Shown here: piece by piece, positions 1 to 9,010 of the stretch | How positions within the stretch are numbered: the first letter of the stretch is position 1 | How the letters are laid out: each line of letters begins with the position of its first letter | Source of the DNA: QHXW01 sp963768075 | Lineage (GTDB): Bacteria > Acidobacteriota > Terriglobia > Bryobacterales > Bryobacteraceae | Reading direction: 5' to 3' | Assembly: GCA_963768075.1 (NCBI GenBank) | Contig: CAVYHD010000002.1 | Span: forward strand, 310,001-374,000 | DNA length: 64,000 bases | Program-made: the position numbers and the translations under genes | The notes under the pieces: generated by a model | The model's database searches: none | Seen by the model: the letters and a program-made list of their open reading frames with translations, nothing else | What the model was told of the DNA's origin: nothing

Positions 1-516
1 ACGGTGAATCATCCATCTGTGATTCTTGTGAAGGCGGCTCCAAAGACCGCTGGTTTGTAGATCCAGGACGTATTCGTAGCGAGTCGTGCGCCGGATTTCA
101 CCGCGCAATTGTGCGATTTTAGCCGAGGTGGAGGCGTAGCTGTTTGTTTGCAGCTGGGAGATTCGCTTTCTTCGGCAAAAGTCCAGAAGTCCGTTCCAGA
201 ATATGCTGCTATCTTCGGGAAGCTGCGGCAGCGAAGGTATCTCGAGCGATCGGCTGAGCCGCCCTGACTTTAAGAAGCAGGGGCAGGCGGCGGTAATGCT
301 GCCATCCTTACATAGCGCCAGAAGCCAGGGCGCGTATCCTAGCATCCGCCTGGCATCGATATAGGCATTTGTATAAAACGGATTGGCCGGGTCGAGGGCA
401 GCAGCGGCGGCGCAGAGTTGTTGGGATGGATTGCCGTAAACGGCAAACTGGAGGTCCGTCCCAGCTTGACTCGAACCTACCTTAAAGGAGTCAACCCTGA
501 GATCCGGTTGGTTCAT
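1..516 (-). CDS. FemAB/GNAT-like acyltransferase, C-terminus cut by window edge
   Basis: The frame is open from an ATG at 516 down to base 1, giving the first 172 residues; the rest lies outside the window. The visible part has the order expected of the N-terminal lobe of GNAT/FemAB-like proteins found in exosortase polysaccharide loci: a segment reading NPFYTNAYIDARR, a short beta-rich stretch ending in SLEIPSLPQLP, then a helix FWNGLLDFCRR and the start of a conserved W-S-R-L-H-K-N-H motif. Members of this superfamily transfer an aminoacyl or acyl group to cell-wall or surface-sugar substrates. No signal peptide is seen, so a cytoplasmic role is likely. It diverges from the next gene across a 471-base gap. 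The family assignment is by pattern only; the catalytic acyl-CoA or aminoacyl-tRNA binding region is not in view. Confidence 0.7.
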   Translation of the reverse strand, partial: MNQPDLRVDSFKVGSSQAGTDLQFAVYGNPSQQLCAAAAALDPANPFYTNAYIDARRMLGYAPWLLALCKDGSITAACPCFLKSGRLSRSLEIPSLPQLPEDSSIFWNGLLDFCRRKRISQLQTNSYASTSAKIAQLRGEIRRTTRYEYVLDLQTSGLWSRLHKNHRWMIHR

Positions 517-987
517 ATTCCGTTGACTATCGCGCGTGCGGCGCTCTCACTTCCTTCGACTGCCGCGCCGGCAGAAAGCGCACATGCCGCCTATCACTCG
601 TGAAGCAGGGCTTCTGAAATCTGTGGCATAACTAGAACTCTTGGCGCATTCCTCACCGCCCTATCTCAAGTTAGCCTAATTTTACCGCATCTTGGAAGTT
701 GTGGGCAAGAAATCGAGCTGCCCACCATTATCGATATGACAGAGAGAAGTGTTCCCTTCCCTCCGCGCACAGATCGCGATTATGTCTGTCTTGTTGGCAA
801 GCCGCCTCTGCATATTTGGAGTAACGATACAGGAACCATCCCGGACTGACGTCTACGATTTGCCGGCCATCTGAAAGGCACCCAGCGGGGTTAACTCCGT
901 GTGGAAGCACGCGGACGTTTTGCCGGCATTGTAAGCTAAACTCGATAAGTTAGGCTTTACACTGAAGGATCGGTCGGAGGCACAGTT
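517..987. other. Divergent intergenic region, no gene seen
   Basis: This 471-base stretch separates the minus-strand acyltransferase from the plus-strand toroid protein and should hold both promoters. A 60-codon minus-strand frame at 728-910 has no recognisable domain, no clear ribosome site and atypical composition, so I do not call it. I found no tRNA, repeat or strong -35/-10 pair. A GGAGG at 976-980 serves the next gene. Confidence 0.5.
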
Positions 988-2208
988 GTGTCGATCAGAC
1001 GTCATATAGGCGCGGGACGGAGCGCCCTAGCCCAGTTTGCTGACAGGCTGAAGCGAGGGCGATGGTACCGGCCTTCCCCGGAGAATGCAGATGTCGACCT
1101 GCATTTGAAGGAGGCAGTCGAATGGATCAAACGCGCGCAGGACGCGGGAGGCGATCGGGGTGTCTCGTATGGAGCCGATTTCGGCGGGCCTTTCATGGAA
1201 AGCTATCCGGAGACGACTGGCTACATCATTCCAACGTGCGTGGAACTGGCTCAATACTATGGCGACGAATCCCTTTTGGCCCGGGCAGTTGAAATGGGTA
1301 ACTGGGAAAGCGCTGTACAAATGGAGTGCGGTGCCGTGATGGGCGGCCGCATCAACCTGAACCCTACTCCAGCAGTGTTTAATACCGGCATGGTTCTGCT
1401 TGGCTGGTCAGCACTCTACCGTAAGACCGGCAAATCCGCGTTTCTGAACTCCCTGCAACGGGCGAGCCGCTGGCTAGTCGATATGCAGGCCGCAGACGGC
1501 AATTGGACGAAGGGGAATTCACAGTTTGCCTTCCCTTCCGCGACCGTTTATAACGTAAAAGCTGCCTGGGGCTTGTGTGAGGCGGGACGCGCTATGGACA
1601 TGTCCGAGGCGGTTGCGGGCGCGGTGAAGAATGCCGACTATTGTCTCACGAAGCAATCATCCAATGGATGGTTCAGCGACTGTTGTCTTACGGATCCCAG
1701 CCAGCCACTCACCCACACACTAGCGTACTCGATGCAGGGCCTTATCGGCATCGGCGCCAACACCGACCGTCAAGATTTCATCACGGCTGCGGCGAGGACC
1801 GCGGACTCATTCATCGACCTGATCGACGAAAGAGGATTCATCCCCGGCAGAATTGGTCCGGATTTCCGCGGAACAGTGAACTGGTGCTGCCTCACCGGGA
1901 CCGCGCAGATTGCGCTGGTGTGGGGAAATCTGTATCGATTGACGGGCAAGCCGAAGTACCGGTCCGCGCTGATTGCCGCAAACAAGTACCTTACGCAGCG
2001 CCATGACATCCTGAACGCGGATCCGGCTCTGCGGGGAGGTATGCCGGGATCATGGCCTGTTTGGGGCGACTATGGCAGGTTCAAAATCTTAAACTGGGCT
2101 ACGAACTTCTTCATCGAGTCCCTCCTCATGCAAAAGAAAATCGAGGCAGCCTCCGATGTCCAGTCGGAACCTCTGAAGAAGATAACCGAAGATGGAAATC
2201 CGCACTAA
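988..2208 (+). CDS. Alpha/alpha-toroid (six-hairpin-like) protein of a polysaccharide locus
   Basis: 406 residues, starting at a GTG that follows GGAGG (976-980) by 7 bases. The sequence is a series of helical hairpins with repeated aromatic motifs (ASRWLVDMQAADGNW, KNADYCLTKQSSNGWF, TNFFIESLL), as in terpenoid-cyclase-like or six-hairpin glycosidase-like toroids. Segments SYPETTGYIIPT and LTHTLAYSMQGL are typical of a family often mislabelled delta-aminolevulinic acid dehydratase in surface polysaccharide loci. No signal peptide is visible. A role in handling or modifying a glycan intermediate is inferred from fold and position; the substrate is unknown. It ends 20 bases before the convergent flippase gene. 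The prenyltransferase/squalene-cyclase-like alternative is less likely because no DxDD motif is present. Confidence 0.7.
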   Translation: MSIRRHIGAGRSALAQFADRLKRGRWYRPSPENADVDLHLKEAVEWIKRAQDAGGDRGVSYGADFGGPFMESYPETTGYIIPTCVELAQYYGDESLLARAVEMGNWESAVQMECGAVMGGRINLNPTPAVFNTGMVLLGWSALYRKTGKSAFLNSLQRASRWLVDMQAADGNWTKGNSQFAFPSATVYNVKAAWGLCEAGRAMDMSEAVAGAVKNADYCLTKQSSNGWFSDCCLTDPSQPLTHTLAYSMQGLIGIGANTDRQDFITAAARTADSFIDLIDERGFIPGRIGPDFRGTVNWCCLTGTAQIALVWGNLYRLTGKPKYRSALIAANKYLTQRHDILNADPALRGGMPGSWPVWGDYGRFKILNWATNFFIESLLMQKKIEAASDVQSEPLKKITEDGNPH

Positions 2209-2227
2209 CGAGCATAGATGCTGGCAA

Positions 2228-3769
2228 TCACCCGGCTGGTTCACTACGGTCCCCCGCTAGGGTCCACAATGCTGACCAAGTTCTCTTGACAATGTCCGTA
2301 ATCGCCAAGCGCTCCTGCTCCGAAAAGAAACCGCCGAACCGCAGCAATAGGAGAAACAGTACGGTGAACACACTCGCGAACACAATCTGCAGGCCAATCG
2401 TAGCCGGACTAATCAAACTGAAGATGCCCACGGTGATTCCAGCAAAGCAAAACAATCGAAGGATCCGTGAGATCTCGAACGGATATTGGGCAACACGACG
2501 GGCCTGAAAATAGGACATAACAGCCATAACGAGAAATGCGGCGAAGGTTGCAGCCACGGCTCCCGCGGCCTTCCAAACTGGAATCAAGAGGGCATATCCG
2601 GCAGTACACGCGACAATTGCGACTCCAATAACTTTCGCATCACCCGGCGTCTTGTTGTGCAGGAAAAAGACGCTACGAAACTGGGTACCAACACTCCTCA
2701 TGACGTATGCGGCAAGTATATACGGCACCAATTGCGCGGCTCCCTGAAACCCCGGCCCAACAAACACTGCCAACGTTGGTTTAATGAACAGAGCAATTAC
2801 AACCGCTGCTAGCACGTTCGCCAAAGTGACGTAAGTACACACACGAGCTATTGTATGACGTCCGTCAGGTTGTTGAGCCACGCGATGCATCTGCACATTC
2901 CAATACGTTGCAAAACCAACCTCCAGGTAGCTGATCAGCATGCCAAACTTGTACGCCAGCGAATAAATACCCACGTCGGCCAATGATGCGTATCGCTGCA
3001 AAAAGAAGCGGTCGCCATAATGAATAATAAACATCCCCAAAGCACTGACAACAAGCGGAGCACTATATTTCACCTGGCGGACAAAGATAGCGTAATTAAA
3101 TGAAAAGCCCGTTTGTCGCAGGCAGTAGACGGACAGGGAAATAAACGTAACCGCAGCCGTAATCAGGGAACTCCACAGGACAGCAGCGACCCCCAAATGT
3201 CCAATGATGAGTAATCCGCAATTTAAAGCTATCGCTAATAACAAACGCAATATCGATGCACCCACATAAAGGCGCGCACGATTTGACGCCCGAAGGTAGC
3301 AGAATCCAATGTCGGCTGGCACTGAGAAAGCCAACGTAGTAAGCGCGATGTGAAAGTAATTCGTATATCGATGCGAGTTGAATACCGCCAGACTGAAAAG
3401 ACCCGCAAAAGAGCCCGCAAGCGCTGCACTGAAGATGCCGAGAACTGCCGAACCGATCAGCAATGTGGAAGCGATTTGATTTTCCTGAGCTTTGTCTGTG
3501 GCGCGAGCATAGAAATAGAACAAGCCATCGCCGAGCCGCAAGGCAAGTAAAGTACTTAACAGGTTGGTCACCAGATCGATAAGTTCTAAGGTGCCGTAGT
3601 CAGACGGACCTAGCCAGCGGGTATACACCGGCAGCAGCACAAAGCTCGCAAGCTTGCTGGCAATGATTGCCAGTGAATATAGGCCGGTCGAAGAGAGAGC
3701 GTCTTTGTACAGCGACCTTCCACTCAGCCGTGTTTCTTCGCTGTTCTGTGTTTTGGAAACGACTGACAT
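2228..3769 (-). CDS. Wzx-type polysaccharide flippase
   Basis: 513 residues made almost entirely of hydrophobic segments, about 12 to 14 transmembrane helices, the normal size and build of the MATE-like polysaccharide transport family (Wzx/RfbX). The N-terminal block, with VLLPVYTRWLGPSDYGTLEL at about residues 47-66, is the family signature: first helices followed by the G-P-x-D-Y-G turn. Such proteins move undecaprenyl-linked repeat units across the inner membrane. It lies 8 bases downstream of a GT4 glycosyltransferase on the same strand, so the two are probably co-transcribed. Family certain from sequence; the transported sugar is not deducible. Confidence 0.9.
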   Translation of the reverse strand: MSVVSKTQNSEETRLSGRSLYKDALSSTGLYSLAIIASKLASFVLLPVYTRWLGPSDYGTLELIDLVTNLLSTLLALRLGDGLFYFYARATDKAQENQIASTLLIGSAVLGIFSAALAGSFAGLFSLAVFNSHRYTNYFHIALTTLAFSVPADIGFCYLRASNRARLYVGASILRLLLAIALNCGLLIIGHLGVAAVLWSSLITAAVTFISLSVYCLRQTGFSFNYAIFVRQVKYSAPLVVSALGMFIIHYGDRFFLQRYASLADVGIYSLAYKFGMLISYLEVGFATYWNVQMHRVAQQPDGRHTIARVCTYVTLANVLAAVVIALFIKPTLAVFVGPGFQGAAQLVPYILAAYVMRSVGTQFRSVFFLHNKTPGDAKVIGVAIVACTAGYALLIPVWKAAGAVAATFAAFLVMAVMSYFQARRVAQYPFEISRILRLFCFAGITVGIFSLISPATIGLQIVFASVFTVLFLLLLRFGGFFSEQERLAITDIVKRTWSALWTLAGDRSEPAG

Positions 3770-3777
3770 TGGAATAA

Positions 3778-5058
3778 TTAGAGTCGATGGGGCGCTGGCA
3801 ACCGCTCAAGCAGGTGGGCCAGCTTTAACGCTTGCTGAGCGCCATCGAACTCAGTACGGAACCACGAACTCGGAGTAACCGGATCCGTGCTGGATTCGAG
3901 AAAGCACAGAACCTTGGCATCAATGGTGGCGTCTGTGTCCTCCGGATAGAGGCAGGCGAAGTGGAGGCCGCTCTGCGAGAGGATGCGGTCGAGGGGCGAG
4001 TTCTGGGCGGTGAGCGCTAGAATGGGCCGGCCGACAGGGATGTATTCAAACAGCTTGCCGGGAACGGTGTGGATGCTTCCGCGCGCGTCGCCTTCGAGAA
4101 TCAGAAGATAATCCGACTCACTAATGGTGCGCAGCGCGTCGGCGCGAGGGATGACGTGGTTATGATACTCGAGACAACCCAAGGTCATTAGGGTGCTGGC
4201 TGGCGGCCGGTCCAGGGGCAGGGATCCTTGGTCGGAGGGGCCGATAAAGCGTACTCGCACAGCCTGGGGATCCAGTTGTCCGGCTCTGATGAGCCGCTCG
4301 AACGACGCAAGTAACCTGTGCGGGCTCCGGCCCGCGTACATGTTGCCCACGTGTGCCATAGTCCGATATGGCCGTGCAGGGATAGGGGCTGCCGTAACGG
4401 CATCCTCAGGATCGAATCCATTCCAGATCACCTGAATCTTTGATGCCCATTGCGGGTACCTTTTGCGCCAAGAGTCGGCGACCACGTCCGTTACGGCGAT
4501 CAGGACATCGGCTTGTGAAAATATCAAGTGCTCAAGCGCGCTATCATAGGATGACGTGAATCTCCTGGTGCGGCAGGGATTTCCTACCAGGGGGTCGCGA
4601 AAATCCGCAACCCATTTAAGGCCGTAACGCCACTTGAGTACTAATGCAGCAAGCTGCGTAGCGAGTGGCGGGGAAGTGGAATAAATGATGCGCGGCGAGT
4701 GCCGCACGATCATCTCCGATCCAGCCGCAACGGCGTGCGGCAGCCACGGCAGTTGCTCATTGTAGGGCAGCAGGAATCGCTGTACCTTGCTACAGAGCAC
4801 ACTGGCGATCTCTATCGCGGTCTTGGCAGGAACCGGGCCGGGTCTCCTCAAGACACCGTCCCCGTCGGCTAAATCAGACGCATGGTTGGTAGTCACAACG
4901 GAAACCGAATATCCGAGTCGACGGAGATACTTTGCGAATCGAAATGGCCGTGCGGCGCCTATGAAATTCGCCGGCGGAAAGTAATATGCGAGCATCAGCA
5001 CGCCGGGGAGACTTGCAGCGGGATGTTCAAGGGCTTTGGGTTGAAATGCCACTGCCAT
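3778..5058 (-). CDS. GT4-like glycosyltransferase (WcaI type)
   Basis: 426 residues with a GT-B layout: an N-terminal Rossmann start (GVLMLAYYFPPANFIGA, about residues 20-36) and a C-terminal donor domain ending in KLFEYIPVGRPILALT, where the acidic and small residues match the nucleotide-sugar binding loop of GT4 enzymes. The central WVADFRDPLVGNP segment is typical of WcaI-like members. It would add a sugar to the lipid-linked repeat unit at the cytoplasmic face. The classic EX7E motif is modified, which is common in this subgroup. It sits directly upstream of the flippase gene on the same strand. Confidence 0.85.
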   Translation of the reverse strand: MAVAFQPKALEHPAASLPGVLMLAYYFPPANFIGAARPFRFAKYLRRLGYSVSVVTTNHASDLADGDGVLRRPGPVPAKTAIEIASVLCSKVQRFLLPYNEQLPWLPHAVAAGSEMIVRHSPRIIYSTSPPLATQLAALVLKWRYGLKWVADFRDPLVGNPCRTRRFTSSYDSALEHLIFSQADVLIAVTDVVADSWRKRYPQWASKIQVIWNGFDPEDAVTAAPIPARPYRTMAHVGNMYAGRSPHRLLASFERLIRAGQLDPQAVRVRFIGPSDQGSLPLDRPPASTLMTLGCLEYHNHVIPRADALRTISESDYLLILEGDARGSIHTVPGKLFEYIPVGRPILALTAQNSPLDRILSQSGLHFACLYPEDTDATIDAKVLCFLESSTDPVTPSSWFRTEFDGAQQALKLAHLLERLPAPHRL

Positions 5059-5122
5059 AGCGTCGTTGGGCTCTACCGTATTTCGATCACTTTAATTCTT
5101 CCACAACGCTAGTGAACAAGAA

Positions 5123-5137
5123 CGGGCTTCAAGCCCG
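5123..5137 (-). terminator. Short hairpin downstream of the large secreted protein gene
   Basis: CGGGC-TTCAA-GCCCG forms a 5-bp GC stem with a 5-base loop (7-base symmetrical arms). On the minus strand it is followed by a moderately T-rich stretch TTCTTGTT. It lies between the stop of the 789-residue secreted protein (5169) and the start of the GT4 gene (5058), so it could end that transcript. The stem is short and the T tract interrupted. Confidence 0.35.
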
Positions 5138-5168
5138 GTGCGATAAGAATCTGTGCTGGACTTTTGAG

Positions 5169-7538
5169 TCACTTGCGCTTGCCGTTCGGGTCGCCAGCAC
5201 CCAGCTCGGCCGCAGGTCGAGGCACAAAAGCCCACATCGGGTTGTCGTCGAGAGCGGACTGATTGGCGACGTGAGCCTTCATCCAGGCCCAGGCATCGGC
5301 GCCGGAATAAGACCCATCGTTGATTCCCACAAGGAAACTGCTCGCCGCGAGCGCGATAGTCGGATAGCCACCCAGCGCATTAGTCGCTCCGCCTGCCCAC
5401 CTGGTCTGTGCTTGCCCCAGTTCCAGCGGCGTTATCGTGTTGATTGCGTCCTGCCAAGACGAAATGGCCGCGGACGTCGAACAATCCGCCGCAAAATTAC
5501 GCGTCCCGATGAGATAGTTCGCAAGCAAGTACTTGGGCGCAAACGATGGGTCCAGGATCTGATGTAAGAGGTTCTTAGCACTCGCTTGCCTTATCGGCCT
5601 GATGTCTGTAAAGCCGAGCTCTTCAATATGTCCCCAAGAGACATTGACGTAATTTTGTTGCCACGGGGCTTCAGCAAAGCAGGCCTTATGCGGATCGACC
5701 CACAATTGGCCTTGCCCGCCGATGCTCAAAACCCCGCCCAGGTTGTGCCCAACCCACCCCAGTGGATCGTCTCTTTGCGCGGCCACGGTATTCCGGCCCC
5801 AGGTCCAGCGTGGATCTCCGTGGAAATTGCCGTTGGTCACGTTCATGATACCTTCGCGCACGGCAAAGTTATATTCCAGCTTTTGGCGAAAATAAGTCTT
5901 CTCCGGGCTGCCATCGGGCGCGAGCCAGGCTGCATGAGCCACTGTTCGCATGGTCCAGGCCACCCCGCGGGTGTTGCCAAAGGAATCGTTCATGAAAGCC
6001 CAATCGTCGTGCCGGCACCACTGGCAATTGACGCCGGGAGTGGGAGCCGTCAGGTTGTAGGCCGCCCAGAAATAAGTCTCTTCCAGAAGATACCAGTCGC
6101 CGGTCAGCAGGTAAGCCAGGTACATAGCATCCGGCTGGTGGGCCACGTCCATCGAATCCCAGTAATTGCGCGAAAGGCCACCGACGACGACAGCCGCGTC
6201 GGCAGCATAAGCAAGCTCCTTATCGAGAGGATCCCGCGACAGGAAGCCCGGACGGGCGTCAGCGGAAACTGTCCGGCCGAAAGCATTAATCGTATGGAGA
6301 TCGTCAAAAAAACGCTTGCCAGCCGACTCTCGATAATGATTGGGTGCATATCCCATCGCTTCGGCATTCCCGATCACTTCCGGGTAAAGGGCGGAATTCA
6401 TGGTGAACAGATAGAGGACGCCCCATTGAGGAATCAGGCCGATATCCGGTCTGGCCCCCGTGCTCGGAAATCCCTTGTATACTCTCCCACCGTAGATCTG
6501 ACCAACGCTGGCGATGTCAGCCTGATCGCTCGAAGTCCAACGCCTTATTTCCGCATCCAAGGCCATTCCTGACACTGATTTACTAGTGTCATAACTGGCG
6601 ATAGCCTTAGTAGCGATGAGATAACGCAGGTTATAGTCTATCCTCACCGATCCGGGAGCCTGGCCGTCCCAATATGTTTTCCGCCAGCGGGTCCGCGCAA
6701 TTTGCACCAGGCCGTTTCTGTTGAATTGCATCATGCTAAGGTCCTGGGCTGATTTCAAGGCCAGATCGTATTTTTGGTCTTGAAGGCTGGTGATCCAGTC
6801 GTTTTCGAGAATATACTCAACCTTGATACCCGGCCAGCCCTGGTATTGTGTCAGCACGAAAATGGGATGCAGCGAGCGATTCGCTGTATCGACGTCCCAC
6901 GAAGCCTGTCCATAGTCGGTAAATCTCGCCAGTGTACCAGCCGGTACGCATCCCGACGTGCAGTGCCACCCAAAATCGTATTTCAGTGTGGGAGAACGAT
7001 CTTCGGCAATGATGATATTGGCAACCGGTCCTTTGATCCAAAAGCGCCAATCGCCATTCTGTACCATGTCCCTGGCGCTGGCGGACTGCACCTTGCCGGC
7101 ATTGCGAGTCTCGATACTGGCTCCCCATTTGCCGGAATTAAAACCTAGTATCTGGGTCCCGGTGGGCGCAGCGCTGTCGCAGGCACTCTGATCGCCGGCG
7201 GAGCAAGGGTTGGAATCGTTGACGAAATCGACGGTAACCGTGCGTCTCTTTGTAAAATCAAGCGTGAAACTTATCACCGCCTGCTGAACGGAATCATCCG
7301 GCCAGCGCGTCAGCACATTGCTTTGCCAGACGGATAACGGAGAAGCCTCAGCACGCGGGTGTGGATACTTGAGGATTTCTCCTTGCACAAAAACGCGGAA
7401 AATCGTAAACGGCCTGCCAGCCGCTTGAGCACCGCTGGTGCTCTTGATGGTTACCGAATTCGCCGCCATACAGGGCAGTTTAAGAACGATTGCGGCTAAA
7501 ACGGCGAACCGCGCTGTTTGCTTCATACCGCGTGTCAT
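5169..7538 (-). CDS. Large secreted protein, paralogue of the protein at 12511-15105; possible YetA/PcRGLX-like glycan-active protein
   Basis: 789 residues with a signal peptide (hydrophobic AVLAAIVLKLPCMAANS at about 12-28). The first 100 residues include FRVFVQGEI and QSNVLTRWPDDSVQQAVISF, the kind of W-P-D-x-S-V strand seen in N-terminal RIFT-barrel domains of exo-rhamnogalacturonan lyase/YetA-like proteins; the middle and C-terminus are tryptophan- and tyrosine-rich and look helical-toroid. It aligns throughout with the protein at 12511-15105, but ends soon after PMWAFVPRP, without the dockerin tail of that copy. Export and glycan binding or cleavage are inferred from fold hints and setting; no catalytic residues can be named with certainty. 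An alternative start is the ATG at 7526. Confidence 0.65.
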   Translation of the reverse strand: MTRGMKQTARFAVLAAIVLKLPCMAANSVTIKSTSGAQAAGRPFTIFRVFVQGEILKYPHPRAEASPLSVWQSNVLTRWPDDSVQQAVISFTLDFTKRRTVTVDFVNDSNPCSAGDQSACDSAAPTGTQILGFNSGKWGASIETRNAGKVQSASARDMVQNGDWRFWIKGPVANIIIAEDRSPTLKYDFGWHCTSGCVPAGTLARFTDYGQASWDVDTANRSLHPIFVLTQYQGWPGIKVEYILENDWITSLQDQKYDLALKSAQDLSMMQFNRNGLVQIARTRWRKTYWDGQAPGSVRIDYNLRYLIATKAIASYDTSKSVSGMALDAEIRRWTSSDQADIASVGQIYGGRVYKGFPSTGARPDIGLIPQWGVLYLFTMNSALYPEVIGNAEAMGYAPNHYRESAGKRFFDDLHTINAFGRTVSADARPGFLSRDPLDKELAYAADAAVVVGGLSRNYWDSMDVAHQPDAMYLAYLLTGDWYLLEETYFWAAYNLTAPTPGVNCQWCRHDDWAFMNDSFGNTRGVAWTMRTVAHAAWLAPDGSPEKTYFRQKLEYNFAVREGIMNVTNGNFHGDPRWTWGRNTVAAQRDDPLGWVGHNLGGVLSIGGQGQLWVDPHKACFAEAPWQQNYVNVSWGHIEELGFTDIRPIRQASAKNLLHQILDPSFAPKYLLANYLIGTRNFAADCSTSAAISSWQDAINTITPLELGQAQTRWAGGATNALGGYPTIALAASSFLVGINDGSYSGADAWAWMKAHVANQSALDDNPMWAFVPRPAAELGAGDPNGKRK

Positions 7539-7710
7539 TGCCTTGGATGCGAATCAAGCCATTCCCGGATCACTAGGAGCCTCGATACACGTTTACCACA
7601 GATAGATCAAGAATTGTAAGATTGACCGGATGCGCAATCGGGTCCCTGACAGAGCCAGTCGTACACGAACATTCGCCCACCAACTAGTCCCATGAAGCAT
7701 GCGGATTCGC

Positions 7711-7716
7711 TATAAT
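7711..7716 (+). promoter_or_regulatory. Possible -10 element for the GT4 gene at 7734
   Basis: A perfect TATAAT lies 17 bases before the ATG at 7734, in the divergent gap between two genes. The -35 position has no good match, so this is a weak call made on the -10 and location only. Confidence 0.3.
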
Positions 7717-7733
7717 TATCATGTTTTTGGTAC

Positions 7734-8984
7734 ATGACTCCTGATACTCTACTCCGGGACGTAAGTACGGTTGGACACTCAGCTCGTTTGAAGGTGCTGA
7801 GCCTATCCATGGCATATCCAAATCCCAACGAGCCAATCTTAGGAGCCTTCATACGCTCACGATTGCAGCAGATGACAGAGTGGCTGGACATTCAGGTTGT
7901 CGCTCCGGTCAGCCCGCTTAGATACTCAAACCCCAAAAAGATTTGGGCGGGCGTCAGAGGGATTCCCTCGGTACGTTACGATGGCAACATAAAGGTGCTG
8001 CATCCCAGATACGTGACGGTTCCGTTAGGTGGACCGATCAACGTTTTTCTGCTGTTTGCGGAGCTGGTATGGTGCCTGGCGCGAATTCGACAAGAGTTTC
8101 CTTTCGACGCCATCGATGCCCATTTCGGATACCCGGAGGGAGCGGTTGCCGCGCTACTTGCCACGGTATTCGGGCGGCCCTTCACCGTCACGTTGCGCGG
8201 CTGCGAAGTCGAGCACGGGCAATACCGGTTCCGTCGCATTTGCATGGCGTGGGCGTTGAAGCGGGCGAACCGGGTCATTACCGTCTCGGAAAGACTTCGG
8301 CAGTTCGCGATTTCGTTAGGAGTGGATCCGTCGCGTGCTGTCACGATACCGAACGGGGTTGATACTCAAACGTTTTTTGCGCGCCCTCGGCCGGAGTGCC
8401 GGCGAATGCATGATATCGCCGAATCAGCTCGCGTCATTCTCTCCGTTGGTGTGTTGATGGAGCTAAAGGGCCACCATCGGATCGTGCGTGCTCTGAAAAT
8501 GCTAAAAGACCGAGGCGTAACGGCCGATTTGTTGATCGCTGGAGAGGTTGCGCGGGCCAAAGGTTATGAGCCGGAGATCCGGGCTCAGATTTCAAAGCTG
8601 GGGCTGGACTCACAAGTGCACCTGTTAGGCCGCGTTGAACGGGAAGCTTTGGCGGAGCTCATGTGTGCCGCTGATGTACTTTGTCTGGCCAGTAGTCGCG
8701 AAGGTTGGCCCAACGTCGTCCACGAAGCGCTGAGCTGCGGCACCCCGGTTGTCGCCACCGATGTGGGGGCTATTCCGCAAATGATTCCTTCGGAGCAATA
8801 CGGATTCATCGTGCCTGTAAATGACGACGTGGCACTCGTTGATGCCTTGCAACAAGCATTGCAAAAAGACTGGGACCGGCGCGCGATCCTGGGTTGGGGT
8901 CAAGCGCGCTCATGGGAACAGGCAGCCCGGGAAGCCGCGGAGCACATACAGCAGATCTGCAGCCAAACGGGGAGCCGCACTTAG
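7734..8984 (+). CDS. GT4 family glycosyltransferase
   Basis: 416 residues, GT-B fold. The N-terminal acceptor domain begins with LKVLSLSMAYPNPNEPILG, a usual opening of GT4 enzymes; DAIDAHFGYPEG and TVTLRGCEVEHGQ follow. The C-terminal donor domain contains ILSVGVLMELKGHHRIV and the EX7E motif EGWPNVVHE followed by ALSCGTPVVATDVGAIP. This is a retaining glycosyltransferase that would use a nucleotide sugar to extend the repeat unit. It is the only plus-strand GT in the left part and is flanked by divergent and convergent neighbours, so it is probably a single-gene transcript. No strong ribosome site precedes 7734; a slightly later non-ATG start is possible because the core fold begins at about residue 19. 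Confidence 0.88.
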   Translation: MTPDTLLRDVSTVGHSARLKVLSLSMAYPNPNEPILGAFIRSRLQQMTEWLDIQVVAPVSPLRYSNPKKIWAGVRGIPSVRYDGNIKVLHPRYVTVPLGGPINVFLLFAELVWCLARIRQEFPFDAIDAHFGYPEGAVAALLATVFGRPFTVTLRGCEVEHGQYRFRRICMAWALKRANRVITVSERLRQFAISLGVDPSRAVTIPNGVDTQTFFARPRPECRRMHDIAESARVILSVGVLMELKGHHRIVRALKMLKDRGVTADLLIAGEVARAKGYEPEIRAQISKLGLDSQVHLLGRVEREALAELMCAADVLCLASSREGWPNVVHEALSCGTPVVATDVGAIPQMIPSEQYGFIVPVNDDVALVDALQQALQKDWDRRAILGWGQARSWEQAAREAAEHIQQICSQTGSRT

Positions 8985-9010
8985 CACATCGGTGCACAGG
9001 CAGTTCCGGC

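Noticed and set aside
728..910. 60-codon minus-strand frame in the first intergenic region
   Set aside because: No domain, no ribosome site and odd composition; chance frames of this size are common.
5586..6572. 328-codon plus-strand frame inside the large secreted protein gene
   Set aside because: Antisense to a protein with a clear signal peptide and a paralogue; no domain on the plus strand.
7607..7891. 94-codon minus-strand frame overlapping the GT4 start
   Set aside because: It overlaps the N-terminus of a clear glycosyltransferase and has no domain.
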